Source: Gemmatimonadota bacterium (GTDB lineage Bacteria; Gemmatimonadota; Gemmatimonadetes; Gemmatimonadales; Gemmatimonadaceae). Taken from it: 64,000 nt of DNA. Each line of letters begins with the position of its first letter. The stretch's first letter is position 1. The position numbers and the translations under genes are program-made. The notes under the pieces are model-generated. The model saw only the letters and a list, made by a program, of their open reading frames with translations. It did no database searches and was not told the DNA's origin. The stretch spans positions 1-64,000 of the forward strand of contig JAQBQB010000006.1 in assembly GCA_028287235.1 (NCBI GenBank), given 5' to 3'. Below, piece after piece: positions 31,136-40,186 of this stretch.

Positions 31136-32551
31136 ATGAGCAGGACACTCACGCCCCAGAGCTCCCTCGAGAACCTGAAGAGGGAGGCTAAGCGCTGGTT
31201 GCGCGCGCTTCGCGCCAACGATCCCGCCGCGCGGACACGACTGCGCCGCGCCATTCCCTTTCCGCCCGCCGAGCCGACGCTGCGCGACGTACAGTTCGCG
31301 CTCGCGCGCGAGCATGACTGCGTCGGCTGGCGCGAGCTCGTTGCCCGCATCTCACCGAACGCGACGGACCGGCGCGACGAGCGAGCCGTTGCGCTGACGG
31401 CGTTGCTCGACGCGGCGGCGCGGGGCGACGCGGACCGCGTCGACGCCCTGCTGACCGCGCACCCGAGCATCGTCGACGAGCGCGGACTGTTGCAACGGCG
31501 CCTGCGCACCGCATTGCACTTCGCGGTGAGCGGCGGGCATGAAGACGTAGTCCGTCTACTGCTCGTTCGCGGAGCCGATCCGAACGTGCGCGACGAGGGC
31601 GACAACGCGCTCCCACTGCACTTCGCCGCCGAACGGGAGCGCATGAGCCTCATTCGCCTGCTGGTCGAGCACGGGTCGGACACGATCGGCGCCGGCGACG
31701 ATCATGCCCTGGAGGTCATCGGCTGGGCCACGGTGTTCGGCAGCGGCAGGCCGGACATCGTGAGTTATCTCCTCGCGCACGGCGCGCGACACAACATCTC
31801 CTCGGCCGTCGCGATGGGTGCCGCCGCCGAGATCCGCGCGATCGTCGCGCGATCGCCTGGCGATCTCGAAAAGCCGATGGACGCCGCCAGTCAGCGGAGG
31901 CATCCGTTGCACCTCGCCGTGGTGAAAGGACAATTCGAGTCGCTCGAGACGCTGCTCGGCCTGGGCGCCGACACGGAGTCGCTCGACGGCGCTGGGCTCA
32001 CGGCGCTCGATCAGGCTGCGCTGAGTGGAAAGCTGGAGATGGCGCACTTGCTGATCGAGCGGGGCGCCACGGTTCGTGCACCGGCGGCGGTGGCGCTTGG
32101 ACGAATGGACGTCGTCGACCAGCTCTTGCGCGACGAGCCCGATTGCCTGCGGCCCGGCCGCCGTTGGGGAACGCTCATCATCCGCGCGGCGGGACAGGCG
32201 TCGGCGGCGGTGATCGACGCGCTCATCGCGCGCGGCGCGTCGCCGCATGTCACGGAGTCTCCCGAGCTCTCCGTCGACGGCACCTATGGATATACGCCGC
32301 TCCATGCGGCGGCCTTTCGCGGAAACGCCGCCGCGGCCGCGGCGTTGCTCGCGCATGGCGCAAAGGTGTCCGCGCGCGACACGATCTACGGCGGAACACC
32401 GATTGGTTGGGCCGCATACGCGGGTCATCAGAACGTCGTGGACCTCCTGCTGCACGGCGAAGTCGATGTTTTCGACGCGGTCGAGTACGAGCGCGTCGTC
32501 TCATTCGTGCCGCCGTGGAGCGCGACCCGGGCGCGCTGGAACGGCAGTTGA
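31136..32551 (+). CDS. ankyrin-repeat protein, apparently frameshifted at the 3' end
   Basis: 471 residues from the ATG at 31136 (GGAGG nine bases upstream; a GTG at 31130 is in frame). The N-terminal segment (LENLKREAKRWLRALRANDP) is typical of a Gemmatimonadota/actinobacterial ankyrin family. From about residue 80 several ankyrin repeats follow, including TALHFAVSGGHEDVVRLLLV, ADPNVRDEGDNALPLHFAA, HPLHLAVVKGQFESLETLLG and TPLHAAAFRGNAAAAAALLA, ending with 'TPIGWAAYAGHQNVVDLLLH'. After 'AVEYERV' the frame ends in unrelated residues, while the +1-shifted frame continues with matching repeats to 32706. Either a one-base deletion in the genome or a sequencing error is likely. Role unknown; ankyrins mediate protein contacts. 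Confidence 0.85.
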   Translation: MSRTLTPQSSLENLKREAKRWLRALRANDPAARTRLRRAIPFPPAEPTLRDVQFALAREHDCVGWRELVARISPNATDRRDERAVALTALLDAAARGDADRVDALLTAHPSIVDERGLLQRRLRTALHFAVSGGHEDVVRLLLVRGADPNVRDEGDNALPLHFAAERERMSLIRLLVEHGSDTIGAGDDHALEVIGWATVFGSGRPDIVSYLLAHGARHNISSAVAMGAAAEIRAIVARSPGDLEKPMDAASQRRHPLHLAVVKGQFESLETLLGLGADTESLDGAGLTALDQAALSGKLEMAHLLIERGATVRAPAAVALGRMDVVDQLLRDEPDCLRPGRRWGTLIIRAAGQASAAVIDALIARGASPHVTESPELSVDGTYGYTPLHAAAFRGNAAAAAALLAHGAKVSARDTIYGGTPIGWAAYAGHQNVVDLLLHGEVDVFDAVEYERVVSFVPPWSATRARWNGS

Positions 32552-32706
32552 GCGCCTACCTCGCGGCGGAGCCCCCGGACTGGCTGCAAGGGTGGTGGCG
32601 GCCGCTCACCGTGGCGGTGCTGCACGGCAAGCCGGAAGCGGCGCGGACGCTGCGCGAGCTGGGGGCAGATCCCGTTGGTGACCGATTGAATGGCGGGTCG
32701 AGTTAG
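32500..32706 (+). pseudogene. displaced C-terminal part of the ankyrin gene
   Basis: In a different frame from the main ankyrin gene this stretch encodes LIRAAVERDPGALERQLSAY, then PLTVAVLHGKPEAARTLREL and GADPVG, a clear final ankyrin repeat. No start codon or ribosome site precedes it. One missing or two extra bases between about 32480 and 32505 would join it to the upstream frame. Confidence 0.75.
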
Positions 32707-32768
32707 GCAGCCGACTCTCTGAAGCAACACCGTTCATGTTCGCGAGATCGCTCCGATCCCGTGTCGCA

Positions 32769-34091
32769 CTAATTCGCGATCGTCGCCGCCGGGAGCGTGA
32801 AGGCGAAGCAGCTCCCTTGTCCGGGCTCGCTCGTCACGCTGATGGCCCCGCCGTGCGCTTCCACGATTCCCTTCGCGATCGCGAGCCCGAGGCCGACGCC
32901 GCCGCGCGCGGTTCGCGTTCCCTGCCAGTACCGGTCGAACACGTGCGGGAGCTCGTCCGACGCCATGCCGGGGCCGGTGTCGCGAACCTCGAACGCGACC
33001 ATCGCGTCGCGCAGGAGCGTGTGGATCTCGATCCGACCGTCGTTCGGTGTGAACTTCACCGCGTTCCCGCCGAGATTGGAGAACACTTGCAGGACCCGCT
33101 CGCGGTCGGCGGCGACCGGCGGGAGCGCGGGTGCCATCTTCGTGACGAGCGCGATGCGCTTCGGCGCGGCGAGCGGCGCGAGCAGCTCCAGCGCGTCGGC
33201 CACGAGCACGTCGGCCGCCAGCGGCGATTGCGCAACCCTCAAATGACCGGCCTCGATCGCGGCGGCGTCGAGCAAATCATGAATGAGCCGGTACATGCGC
33301 TTCGTGGAGCGATGAATGGCGTGCAATTGTTCGCGCTCGTGCTCGTGCGCCGCGTCATTCGGCACGAGCTCCTCGAGCAGGAAGCTCACGGCCATGTCGA
33401 TGGTGGCGACCGGATTCTTGAGGTCGTGCGAGACGACGGCGACCAGCTGTTCGCGCGACCGCGCCGCCTCTTCGGCGGCTCGAAAGAGCAGCGCGCGGTC
33501 CACCGCGAGGGCGACGCGACGCGCCACCTCGTTCGCGATCGCGACGTCGCGGTCGGTGTACCGGCGGTCGGAGTCGCGCGTGGTGGCGAGCACGAGCGAG
33601 CCCAGGACGCGGTCGCGCGCGGCGAGCGGGAGGAAGATGATCGACGTGGGCGCGAGCTGTCGGATCAGGCCGAGGTGCGTGGCATCGTCGGCGAAGGCGC
33701 GCAGGAACGCGTCGTCCACGACTTCGACGACCTGCGTCTCGCCGCTGCGCAGGGCTTTGGCCGCCGGATTGTCTGCCACCGTCAGCTGCGGCTGATAGGC
33801 CTGGAGCCGGCCCACCAGCGGCTCCTTCGCCGCATCGCAGTGCGCGGAGTACCCCCAGGTCAGCGAGCCCTCACCGTCGAGGAGCGCGATGCCCGCATAG
33901 TCGGCGAGCGCCGGCACGACGAGCCGCACCACGTTCGTTAGAGTTTCCTTATACTCCAGCGACCGCTCGAGCACCGTGCTCGCTTCGGCGAGAAACCGCC
34001 ACCGCGCGCCGCGAATCGCGCCGCGTCCGAGAACCGCACCCGTGCTGGCGGGCACGGTCCACTGGCGCGGGGCCTGCGTGTCATTCGCCAA
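32769..34091 (-). CDS. GAF-domain sensor histidine kinase
   Basis: A 440-residue soluble kinase. A GAF domain (about 45-210) includes LVVPALADYAGIALLDGEGS, SIIFLPLAARDRVLGSLVLA and a helix to the kinase core. HisKA: LVAVVSHDLKNPVATIDMAV with phospho-His, followed by an insert EELVPNDAAHE shared with the kinase at 41241. ATPase boxes: NLGGNAVKFT, DTGPGM, GVGLGLAIAKGI. Its start overlaps the end of the DsbA-like gene by 11 bp, giving an operon with peroxiredoxin and DsbA. Control of an oxidative response is therefore possible, but the ligand is unknown. Confidence 0.9.
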   Translation of the reverse strand: MANDTQAPRQWTVPASTGAVLGRGAIRGARWRFLAEASTVLERSLEYKETLTNVVRLVVPALADYAGIALLDGEGSLTWGYSAHCDAAKEPLVGRLQAYQPQLTVADNPAAKALRSGETQVVEVVDDAFLRAFADDATHLGLIRQLAPTSIIFLPLAARDRVLGSLVLATTRDSDRRYTDRDVAIANEVARRVALAVDRALLFRAAEEAARSREQLVAVVSHDLKNPVATIDMAVSFLLEELVPNDAAHEHEREQLHAIHRSTKRMYRLIHDLLDAAAIEAGHLRVAQSPLAADVLVADALELLAPLAAPKRIALVTKMAPALPPVAADRERVLQVFSNLGGNAVKFTPNDGRIEIHTLLRDAMVAFEVRDTGPGMASDELPHVFDRYWQGTRTARGGVGLGLAIAKGIVEAHGGAISVTSEPGQGSCFAFTLPAATIAN

Positions 34092-34629
34092 CGCGCACCT
34101 CGCTCGCTCCGCGAAGCGCGCCGACGAATGCTTCCTCGTCCGCCCACGACCCGTCGTAGCGTTCGCCGTTGACGAAGAACGTCGGCGTGCCGTTCACGCC
34201 GCTCCGTACGCCGCTGCGGAAATCGTCGCGCACGCGCTTCGCGTACGTTCCGGCCTCCAGCTCGCGCGCGATCCGCGCCACGTCGAGCGCGAGCGTCTGC
34301 GCGTAGCGAAGGAGATCGGCGTCGCCGAGCGCATCCTGGTGCTCGAACAGCAGGTCGTGCATCGGCCAGAATTTCTCCTGCGCGGCCGCCGCCTCGGCCG
34401 CCTGTGCGGCTTGCCGGGCATGTGGATGAGCCTCGGCGAGCGGGAAATTTCGGAACACGAACCGAAGCCGGTCGCCGAGCGCGCGTTGCGCCGCCTTCAC
34501 GATGGGGTACGCCATGCCGCAGTAGTTGCACTCGTAGTCGCCGTACTCGACGAGCGTGAGCGAAGCGTCATCCCGGCCCGCGGCATGATCGGCGGAGCTC
34601 ACGGGTGGCGTGAGGTGGCCGTCGCTCAC
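34081..34629 (-). CDS. DsbA-like thioredoxin-fold oxidoreductase
   Basis: A 182-residue protein beginning at a GTG that overlaps the peroxiredoxin stop (GTGA). It has the DsbA-type fold: TLVEYGDYECNYCGMAYPIV with the CxxC redox pair C-N-Y-C, an inserted helical domain (HARQAAQAAEAAAAQEKFWP), and the cis-Pro loop SGVNGTPTFFVNGERYDGSW. No signal peptide is visible from this start, so it may act in the cytoplasm or reduce the partner peroxiredoxin. It belongs to the FrnE/thioredoxin_4 group. It is followed by the GAF kinase in overlapping translation. Confidence 0.88.
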   Translation of the reverse strand: MSDGHLTPPVSSADHAAGRDDASLTLVEYGDYECNYCGMAYPIVKAAQRALGDRLRFVFRNFPLAEAHPHARQAAQAAEAAAAQEKFWPMHDLLFEHQDALGDADLLRYAQTLALDVARIARELEAGTYAKRVRDDFRSGVRSGVNGTPTFFVNGERYDGSWADEEAFVGALRGASEVRVGE

Positions 34630-35153
34630 GCAGACACCCCGGCCGGCTCGGGTCGACGGCCGAGCGAGTCGAGGGCCTTCAGAATGCCGTCGGCTCCCGG
34701 GTTCACGCCCACCGGAGAGCGGTAGCTCCAACGAATGACTCCGTCGGCGTCGATCACGAACAGCGCCCGTTCGCTATACCCATCTTCGTCACGGTAGGCG
34801 CCGTACAAGCGCGACACCGCTCCCTTGGGCTCGAAGTCGCTGAGCAGCGGAAAGCGCAGCTTCCGGTCGCGCGCGAACGCGGCGTGACACCACGGGCCGT
34901 CGACGGAGACCGCGACGAGCTCAGCGCCGTATTCGCGAAACTCGGGAAGAATCTCGTTGTAGAGCGCCAGCTGGTCTCCGCAGACGGGACTCCAGTCGGC
35001 GGGGTAGAACGCAAGAATCACCGGACGCGAGCGGAGCTCGCTGAGACGAACCGTTTGGTCCGGCGTCGAGTTGAGGGCAAAATTGGGGGCAGGCGTGCCG
35101 GCCGGAAGTATTCCGGAGGCACGCTGAATCGGGTCCGACTCCTTCACGTGCAC
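34626..35153 (-). CDS. peroxiredoxin, AhpC/TSA family
   Basis: A 175-residue peroxidase with the usual thioredoxin fold: TPAPNFALNSTPDQTVRLSE, the peroxidatic Cys in LAFYPADWSPVCGDQLALY, a second Cys in GPWCHAAFARD, then FPLLSDFEPKGAVSRLYGAY and ALFVIDADGVIRWSY. The VCGDQ context resembles thioredoxin-dependent family members. It is cytoplasmic. It is the first gene of a three-gene operon with a DsbA-like protein and a sensor kinase, which could recycle it and sense its state, respectively. Confidence 0.9.
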   Translation of the reverse strand: MHVKESDPIQRASGILPAGTPAPNFALNSTPDQTVRLSELRSRPVILAFYPADWSPVCGDQLALYNEILPEFREYGAELVAVSVDGPWCHAAFARDRKLRFPLLSDFEPKGAVSRLYGAYRDEDGYSERALFVIDADGVIRWSYRSPVGVNPGADGILKALDSLGRRPEPAGVSA

Positions 35154-35220
35154 CTCCAGGCGGGCTCGTTGGGGTCGCTGCGCACGTCACCCCCGCGCAT
35201 CACTCATGCCGCCCGCTCGA

Positions 35221-35670
35221 TCAAGTCACTTCGTATGTACTTCCATCGGCCGGTGTCACACTCAGCTTCACGACGATGTTGTTGCGCGTCGCGTTGGAAT
35301 AAGGACAGAGCATGTGTGCGCCGCGCACCAGGTCTCTCGCCGCGTCGAAGTCCGTTCCCGGCAGGATCGCGTGCAGCTCCGCGGAGAGCTTCCGCGCGGG
35401 GCCGCCGTCGACCAGACCGAGCGTGACGTTCGCCTCGACCGTCGACTTGCCGATCGCGATTTTCTTGTCGCCGGCCACTCGCTTCAGCGCGCTATGGAAG
35501 CACGCGGCGTATCCGGCGGCGAAGAGCTCCTCCGGATTCGTTTTGCCGCCCGGGCCGCCCATCTCCTTGGGGATCGCCACCTGCAGGTCGATGAGTCCGT
35601 CGGCGCTGCGCACGGTGCCGTCGCGGCCGCCGATGGAGGTCACGGTCGGTGTACGGTAATCGGTGGACAT
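35221..35670 (-). CDS. ohr: organic hydroperoxide resistance protein Ohr
   Basis: A 149-residue OsmC/Ohr protein that reduces fatty-acid and other organic hydroperoxides with lipoyl-dependent thiol chemistry. The two active cysteines are in place: FAAGYAACFHSALKR and ARDLVRGAHMLCPYSNATRN. The N-terminus shows the RDGTVRSADGLIDLQVAIPK strand pair and GGPGGKTNPEELFA, where the Arg and Glu that assist catalysis reside. It is the length expected for Ohr. No OhrR is adjacent; the next gene upstream on this strand is the HNH-lipoprotein fusion (18 bp). Together with the peroxiredoxins it forms a peroxide defence cluster. Confidence 0.94.
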   Translation of the reverse strand: MSTDYRTPTVTSIGGRDGTVRSADGLIDLQVAIPKEMGGPGGKTNPEELFAAGYAACFHSALKRVAGDKKIAIGKSTVEANVTLGLVDGGPARKLSAELHAILPGTDFDAARDLVRGAHMLCPYSNATRNNIVVKLSVTPADGSTYEVT

Positions 35671-35688
35671 GATCGGTCTCCGTTGGGA

Positions 35689-36438
35689 TCAAGGTAGTCC
35701 GGACGGCGCCACCTCGATCGTCGCGGTTCCCACCGCCGAGATGTCGAACGAGAGGTGAGCGACGATGGTCGCGAACCCGCTGCTCACCGCGAGGACCAGG
35801 CCGTTGGGGTCGACGCTCGCGATGTCGGGCCGGAGCGACTCCCACTGGATGTCGCCTTGGCGCGCCATGGGAACGTTCGTCGCCAGTTGGACGGATTGCC
35901 CCACCGTGACGCGCATGCTGCTCGGTGAGATCGCCAGCTGCGTATTCACCGGAGCCGGCACTCCAATGCCGGCGATGTCCGGCCCGCCTCTCGAATCGCA
36001 CGCACCCACGGCGACCAACGCGAGCATGATCGCGATCCGTCGAACGCTGTGCCGCCTGTTTCTCCGCGGTCTGGCGTGCTCCACCGGAGAGCCCGACAAC
36101 CCGACGTAGCCGTCGGTGCGGGCGATCATTCGCTGCTCCGCGCCTTCGCTGAGCGACCATTGCAGGTGATTCGGGCGCACGCACATGTGGTTGCCGCACG
36201 ACCGCGCCAATCGCCCGAAGCAAATCGGTTCTCCAGTCGCGGCGTACCACGCGACGCGCGAGGGAGCGACCGAACGGTACCCAACCACGAAGGTGGGCGA
36301 GCCGTCCGGCCGCACTTGCCCCACCCAATCCCAACATCCCTCCCCCGTGTCGTCGCGTTGCACGTACGACCAGAACCGTTCTATGATCCGTGGGTTCCGC
36401 TCCATCGCGGCCCAGATGATCTCTTCGCTTCGCAACAT
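35689..36438 (-). CDS. fusion of an HNH-type domain with a lipoprotein-like Ig-fold domain
   Basis: A 249-residue reading frame with two unrelated parts. Residues about 20-110 match phage-type HNH_3 proteins: RFWSYVQRDDTGEGCWDWVG, then RVAWYAATGEPI and SCGNHMCVRPNHLQWSL with the Cys pair and final His. The usual leading His before the first Cys is replaced. Residues about 130-150 are a signal-like hydrophobic segment with lipobox (RRIAIMLALVAVGAC). The rest is a Big_2 immunoglobulin-like domain (LAISPSSMRVTVGQSVQLAT, IQWESLRPDIASVDPNGLV). A cytoplasmic nuclease joined to a periplasmic lipoprotein is illogical, so this may be an accidental in-frame fusion, but no internal start with a ribosome site is obvious. 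Confidence 0.65.
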   Translation of the reverse strand: MLRSEEIIWAAMERNPRIIERFWSYVQRDDTGEGCWDWVGQVRPDGSPTFVVGYRSVAPSRVAWYAATGEPICFGRLARSCGNHMCVRPNHLQWSLSEGAEQRMIARTDGYVGLSGSPVEHARPRRNRRHSVRRIAIMLALVAVGACDSRGGPDIAGIGVPAPVNTQLAISPSSMRVTVGQSVQLATNVPMARQGDIQWESLRPDIASVDPNGLVLAVSSGFATIVAHLSFDISAVGTATIEVAPSGLP

Positions 36439-36550
36439 GGCAATGCCTCTCCCCACTCGACGGCGTTCATTCCGCCCCCGCCGGTATGCGCGGAGCGATG
36501 GTCAGGAGGATATGAGAATTTCCATGACACCGAATCACCCGTCGGTGTAC

Positions 36551-38083
36551 TCATCGCTTCCCTTGTTCGAGGGATCGCTCCGGTCGCGCGACCGGAACCG
36601 TGAAGCGAAACGCGGTGCCGTGCGGGTCGCGCGGCGACGCCCAGAGCTGCCCGCCGTGTGCTTCGATGATCGACCGGCAGATGGACAGGCCCATGCCCAG
36701 ACCGTCGGGCTTCGTACTGAAGAACGGCTCGAAAATTCGCGGCGCCGTCGCCGGATCGAGACCCGTGCCGGTGTCCTCGACCGACACGAGCACGCTCACC
36801 GATTCGGCCAGCGTCGACGAGACCGTCAGCTCTCTCGCTCGCCCCATGACTGACTTCATGGCGTCGATGCCGTTCACGATCAGGTTGAGCAGCACCTGCT
36901 GCAACTGCACGCGGTCGCCGACGACCGTCGGGCCGTTGGACAGCTCGATCTGCAGCAGGACGCCGTGGCGGTGTAGCTCGCTGCGCGTGAGCGCGAGGAC
37001 TTCCTGGATGACGTCGTCGAGGTCGAGCCGGCGCAGCTGCGGCTCCGACTTCATGGCGAGCGCCCGGATTCCGCGGATCACGTCTCCCGCGCGCGCCGCG
37101 TTCTCCACGATGCGCTGAAAGGCGCTGTGCGCCTCGGCAAGGTCGGGCGCATCCCGATCCAGCCAACGCAACCCCGCGTTCCCGTTGCTCACGACAGCGG
37201 TGAGCGGCTGATTGATCTCGTGGGCGATCGAGGCGGTGAGCTCCCCCATCGTCGTGAGCCGCGTCGCGCGGGCAAGCTCCCCCTGGGCGTGCCGCAGCGC
37301 CTCCTCGGCGCGCCGGGCCTGCGTGACGTCCTGGATCGCGCCGATGTATTCATTGCCGTCGGAGTCGTCGGTTACGGGACGAGCGATGACGTGAACGTGC
37401 TTCACCGTTCCGTCGGGAATCAGCAGCCGATGCTCGAAGTCCCACACCGTCCTGTCGCGCGACGCGCGATCGATCATGGCTTGCACGGCGGGCCGGTCGT
37501 CGGGGTGCGTTCGCTCCACCATCAAGTCGGGCGTGACCTTGGCCGTGGGATCGCATTCGAATATTCGAAAGGTTTCCCGAGACCAGTAGATGTCGCCCCT
37601 CGACATGTCCCAGCCAAAGCTCCCGGTCTGGCTCAGCCGCTGCGCTTCCGCCAGGAACGCTTCACTGTGCCGCAGCGCCTCTTGGGCGCGGTTGCGCTCC
37701 GTCCGCTCCGCGGCTTCGCGCAAGGCTCGTTGCACCGACGGTAGAATTCTCGACAGCCGTGTCTTGAAGACATAATCCGTGGCGCCGATCTTGAGCGCGT
37801 CGATGGCGACTTCCTCGCCGAGCGTGCCGGACACGAAGATGAACGGCGTATGCGGCCGCGATTCGCGGGCGAGCTTCAGTGCGCACAGACCGTCGAACGA
37901 CGGCAGCGTATAGTCGGCGAGGATCAGGTCGAAGTCGTCGTTCTCGAGCGACGCGACGAATGCCGCTTCGGTGTCGACGCGCGTGATGCGGCACGCCACA
38001 CCGTCGGCTTCGAGCGTATCCTGAACGAGCACGGCGTCGCCGGGATCGTCTTCGAGATGCAGGATGCGCAACGACGGCGTCAT
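36551..38083 (-). CDS. receiver-PAS-histidine kinase
   Basis: A 510-residue protein. An N-terminal receiver (about 1-125) has the acidic pocket ([12 protein letters not shown]) and phospho-Asp in [17 protein letters not shown] domain follows ([20 protein letters not shown], '[17 protein letters not shown]'). The kinase core has His[22 protein letters not shown] and the sensor signature '[15 protein letters not shown]', then [18 protein letters not shown] and [13 protein letters not shown]. Its start overlaps the single receiver gene (ATGA), which overlaps in turn with the DUF4118 kinase: a three-step relay. Its core is a close paralogue of the C-terminus of the giant kinase at the right edge. 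Confidence 0.92.
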   Translation of the reverse strand: MTPSLRILHLEDDPGDAVLVQDTLEADGVACRITRVDTEAAFVASLENDDFDLILADYTLPSFDGLCALKLARESRPHTPFIFVSGTLGEEVAIDALKIGATDYVFKTRLSRILPSVQRALREAAERTERNRAQEALRHSEAFLAEAQRLSQTGSFGWDMSRGDIYWSRETFRIFECDPTAKVTPDLMVERTHPDDRPAVQAMIDRASRDRTVWDFEHRLLIPDGTVKHVHVIARPVTDDSDGNEYIGAIQDVTQARRAEEALRHAQGELARATRLTTMGELTASIAHEINQPLTAVVSNGNAGLRWLDRDAPDLAEAHSAFQRIVENAARAGDVIRGIRALAMKSEPQLRRLDLDDVIQEVLALTRSELHRHGVLLQIELSNGPTVVGDRVQLQQVLLNLIVNGIDAMKSVMGRARELTVSSTLAESVSVLVSVEDTGTGLDPATAPRIFEPFFSTKPDGLGMGLSICRSIIEAHGGQLWASPRDPHGTAFRFTVPVARPERSLEQGKR

Positions 38084-38541
38084 AGCCGACTGGTCTTTCC
38101 CAGGCTTCCTGGAGGGGGCTCGTTGATGACACCCCAAAAGACTCCGAGCTCTTTGACGGCGTTCACGAACTCGTGGAAGTCCACCGGTTTCACGACGTAG
38201 GCGTTCACTCCCAGCTTGTAGCTCGCGACCATGTCCTTTTCCTCATGGGAGGAGGTCAGCACCACCACGGGAATGAGCTCGAGCTTCTCGGCCGCCCGGA
38301 TTTGCTGCAGCACCTCCAGCCCGTCGACCTTGGGCAACTTCAAGTCGAGCAGGAGCACCGCCGGGTTCTCGTTCGATCGCGTGGCGAACGGCCCGCGGCA
38401 GTGCAGATAGTCCAGGGCCTCCTCGCCGTTGTGCGTCACGACCACCTCGTTGGCGAGGTTGTATTCGTCCAACGCGGTCAACGTGAGCTCCACGTCCTTG
38501 GGGTCGTCTTCGACCAGCAGGATGCGTCCGAGGTTGGCCAT
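38080..38541 (-). CDS. Rcp1-type single-domain response regulator
   Basis: A 153-residue receiver of the phytochrome-associated (Rcp1) type: acidic pocket [12 protein letters not shown], phospho-Asp in [20 protein letters not shown], Thr in [11 protein letters not shown] and Lys in [11 protein letters not shown]. The longer beta4-alpha4 region and C-terminal extension ([18 protein letters not shown]) are characteristic. GAGGAG lies eight bases before its ATG inside the preceding kinase's end (3-bp gap). It links the DUF4118 kinase and the REC-PAS-kinase in one operon. Confidence 0.93.
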   Translation of the reverse strand: MANLGRILLVEDDPKDVELTLTALDEYNLANEVVVTHNGEEALDYLHCRGPFATRSNENPAVLLLDLKLPKVDGLEVLQQIRAAEKLELIPVVVLTSSHEEKDMVASYKLGVNAYVVKPVDFHEFVNAVKELGVFWGVINEPPPGSLGKTSRL

Positions 38542-38544
38542 TGG

Positions 38545-40071
38545 TCACGCTCCTCGCGCGTTCGAGAGTGAGAAGTAAAAGGTGGCGCCGTTGTCCAACA
38601 CGCTTTCTGCCCAGGCCGTGCCCCCGTGCCGATGCGCGATGCGCTGAACCGTCGCGAGGCCGATGCCCGTGCCCTCGAACGACTCGGCGGCGTGCAGCCG
38701 CTGGAAGACACCGAACAGCTTGTTGACATATCTCATATCGAACCCCACGCCGTTGTCGCGAATCCGAAGCACGATCCGGTCGGGCTGCTGCTCCGCGCAG
38801 GCGATCTCGATCTCGGCCTGCGGCCGCGTTCGGGTGAACTTCACGGCGTTGGAGATCAAGTTGGACAGGGCCAGCCGCAGCATCGAGCGATCGCCATAGC
38901 AGGTCGGCAACGCGCCGACGCGCCAGACGATGTTCCGCGCGCCGGTCTCTTCGCGAACGTCGGCCAGCGCCTCCTGTACGATTTGCTGGAGGCTGAACGT
39001 GGTCCGGTGCGCCTCGGAACGGCCAATTCGCGAGAAGGCCAGCAGGTCGTCGATCAAGCTGCCCATCCGCTTGGCCGATTCCAGAATCATCTTCACGTAG
39101 CGTTGGCTCTTCTCGTCCAAGTGCGACGCGGCGTGTCGTTGCAACAGCTCCGTGAAGCCGGCCATGTGACGCAGTGGCGCGCGCAGATCGTGCGACACGG
39201 AATAGGAGAACGCTTCCAGCTCCTTGTTCGTCGCCTCGAGCTGCGTGGTGCGCTTCGCGAGCTCCTCGTTCAGGGCGCGAACTTCCTCCTCCCGTCGCTT
39301 TCGCTCCGTGATGTCGTTGTTTGTCTCGAGTATCGCGGCGGGCAGTGCCTGGTCGTCTCGGCGCAGCGACCAGCGGCTCGCCACCACCACCTCGGTTCCG
39401 TCGGCGCGTGTTTTCCGAAGCTCGCCTTCCCACCGGCCCGTGCTCAACAACTCGGCACGCACCACATCCATGGACACGGGAAAGACCGTTTGCAGAAGGG
39501 CGTGCGCGTGCTGTCCGATCGCTTCCGCCGCGGTCCACCCGTACAGCTCCTGCGCCCCGCGATTCCAGTAGGTGATGACGTCGTCGGCGTCGCGAACGAA
39601 GATGGTGTCGTGAGTGAGATTGAGCAGGCTGGCCTGCTGGGTGCGTTCCACCACTTCCTTCACCAGCTCGTTCCGCGACCGCAGCAGCTCTCGCTCGGCG
39701 TGGTGCCGCACGCTGCTGAACCAGGTCAGCAGCAGTCCGAACAGAACGAAGATGGTGAAGTGTGGAATGTCGGCGCGTGTGATGGCGAAGCTGTACGCCG
39801 GCTCCGTATAGAAGTAGTCGAAGCTCAGGCTCGAGAGTAAAACGGCGAGCGTCGCGGCCCGGGGCCCGGCATACCAGACCGTGATGGCAATCGCGAACAG
39901 GAACAGCGGGAATTCCGTGGCGGTGAACTTGTAGCGCCCCAGGACAAGCGTTCCACCGAGGGCGGCGGCAACGGAGAGAATCGCGAGACCATATCGTTGC
40001 GGCGCCGAGAGCGACTCCGGCGTTAGCGATTCCCACTGACCGCCCTGCAAGGGCACGATGAGTCCGTCCAC
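38545..40071 (-). CDS. membrane DUF4118-PAS sensor histidine kinase
   Basis: A 508-residue kinase. The N-terminal third holds a DUF4118 (KdpD-like) membrane bundle of four helices (about 28-120; FLFAIAITVWYAGPRAATLA, LSSLSFDYFYTEPAYSFAI). A PAS domain follows (IFVRDADDVITYWNRGAQEL, 'YGWTAAEAIGQ') and a coiled coil (EEEVRALNEELAKRTTQLEA). HisKA: LEAFSYSVSHDLRAPLRHMA, the phytochrome/Bphy-type kinase core, then [18 protein letters not shown] and GTGIGLATVQRI. GTG start at 40071. It probably phosphorylates the Rcp1-type regulator three bases downstream. Confidence 0.92.
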   Translation of the reverse strand: MDGLIVPLQGGQWESLTPESLSAPQRYGLAILSVAAALGGTLVLGRYKFTATEFPLFLFAIAITVWYAGPRAATLAVLLSSLSFDYFYTEPAYSFAITRADIPHFTIFVLFGLLLTWFSSVRHHAERELLRSRNELVKEVVERTQQASLLNLTHDTIFVRDADDVITYWNRGAQELYGWTAAEAIGQHAHALLQTVFPVSMDVVRAELLSTGRWEGELRKTRADGTEVVVASRWSLRRDDQALPAAILETNNDITERKRREEEVRALNEELAKRTTQLEATNKELEAFSYSVSHDLRAPLRHMAGFTELLQRHAASHLDEKSQRYVKMILESAKRMGSLIDDLLAFSRIGRSEAHRTTFSLQQIVQEALADVREETGARNIVWRVGALPTCYGDRSMLRLALSNLISNAVKFTRTRPQAEIEIACAEQQPDRIVLRIRDNGVGFDMRYVNKLFGVFQRLHAAESFEGTGIGLATVQRIAHRHGGTAWAESVLDNGATFYFSLSNARGA

Positions 40072-40186
40072 GACGTCACTATACGCTCCGCCGAGTCAGC
40101 CCGCGTACCCCGTTCGAGTTACCCGGTGAGTGTGTCGTACCAACGTAGCATGGCCGCGCCGTGTGTCTCATTCATACGTTGAATCC

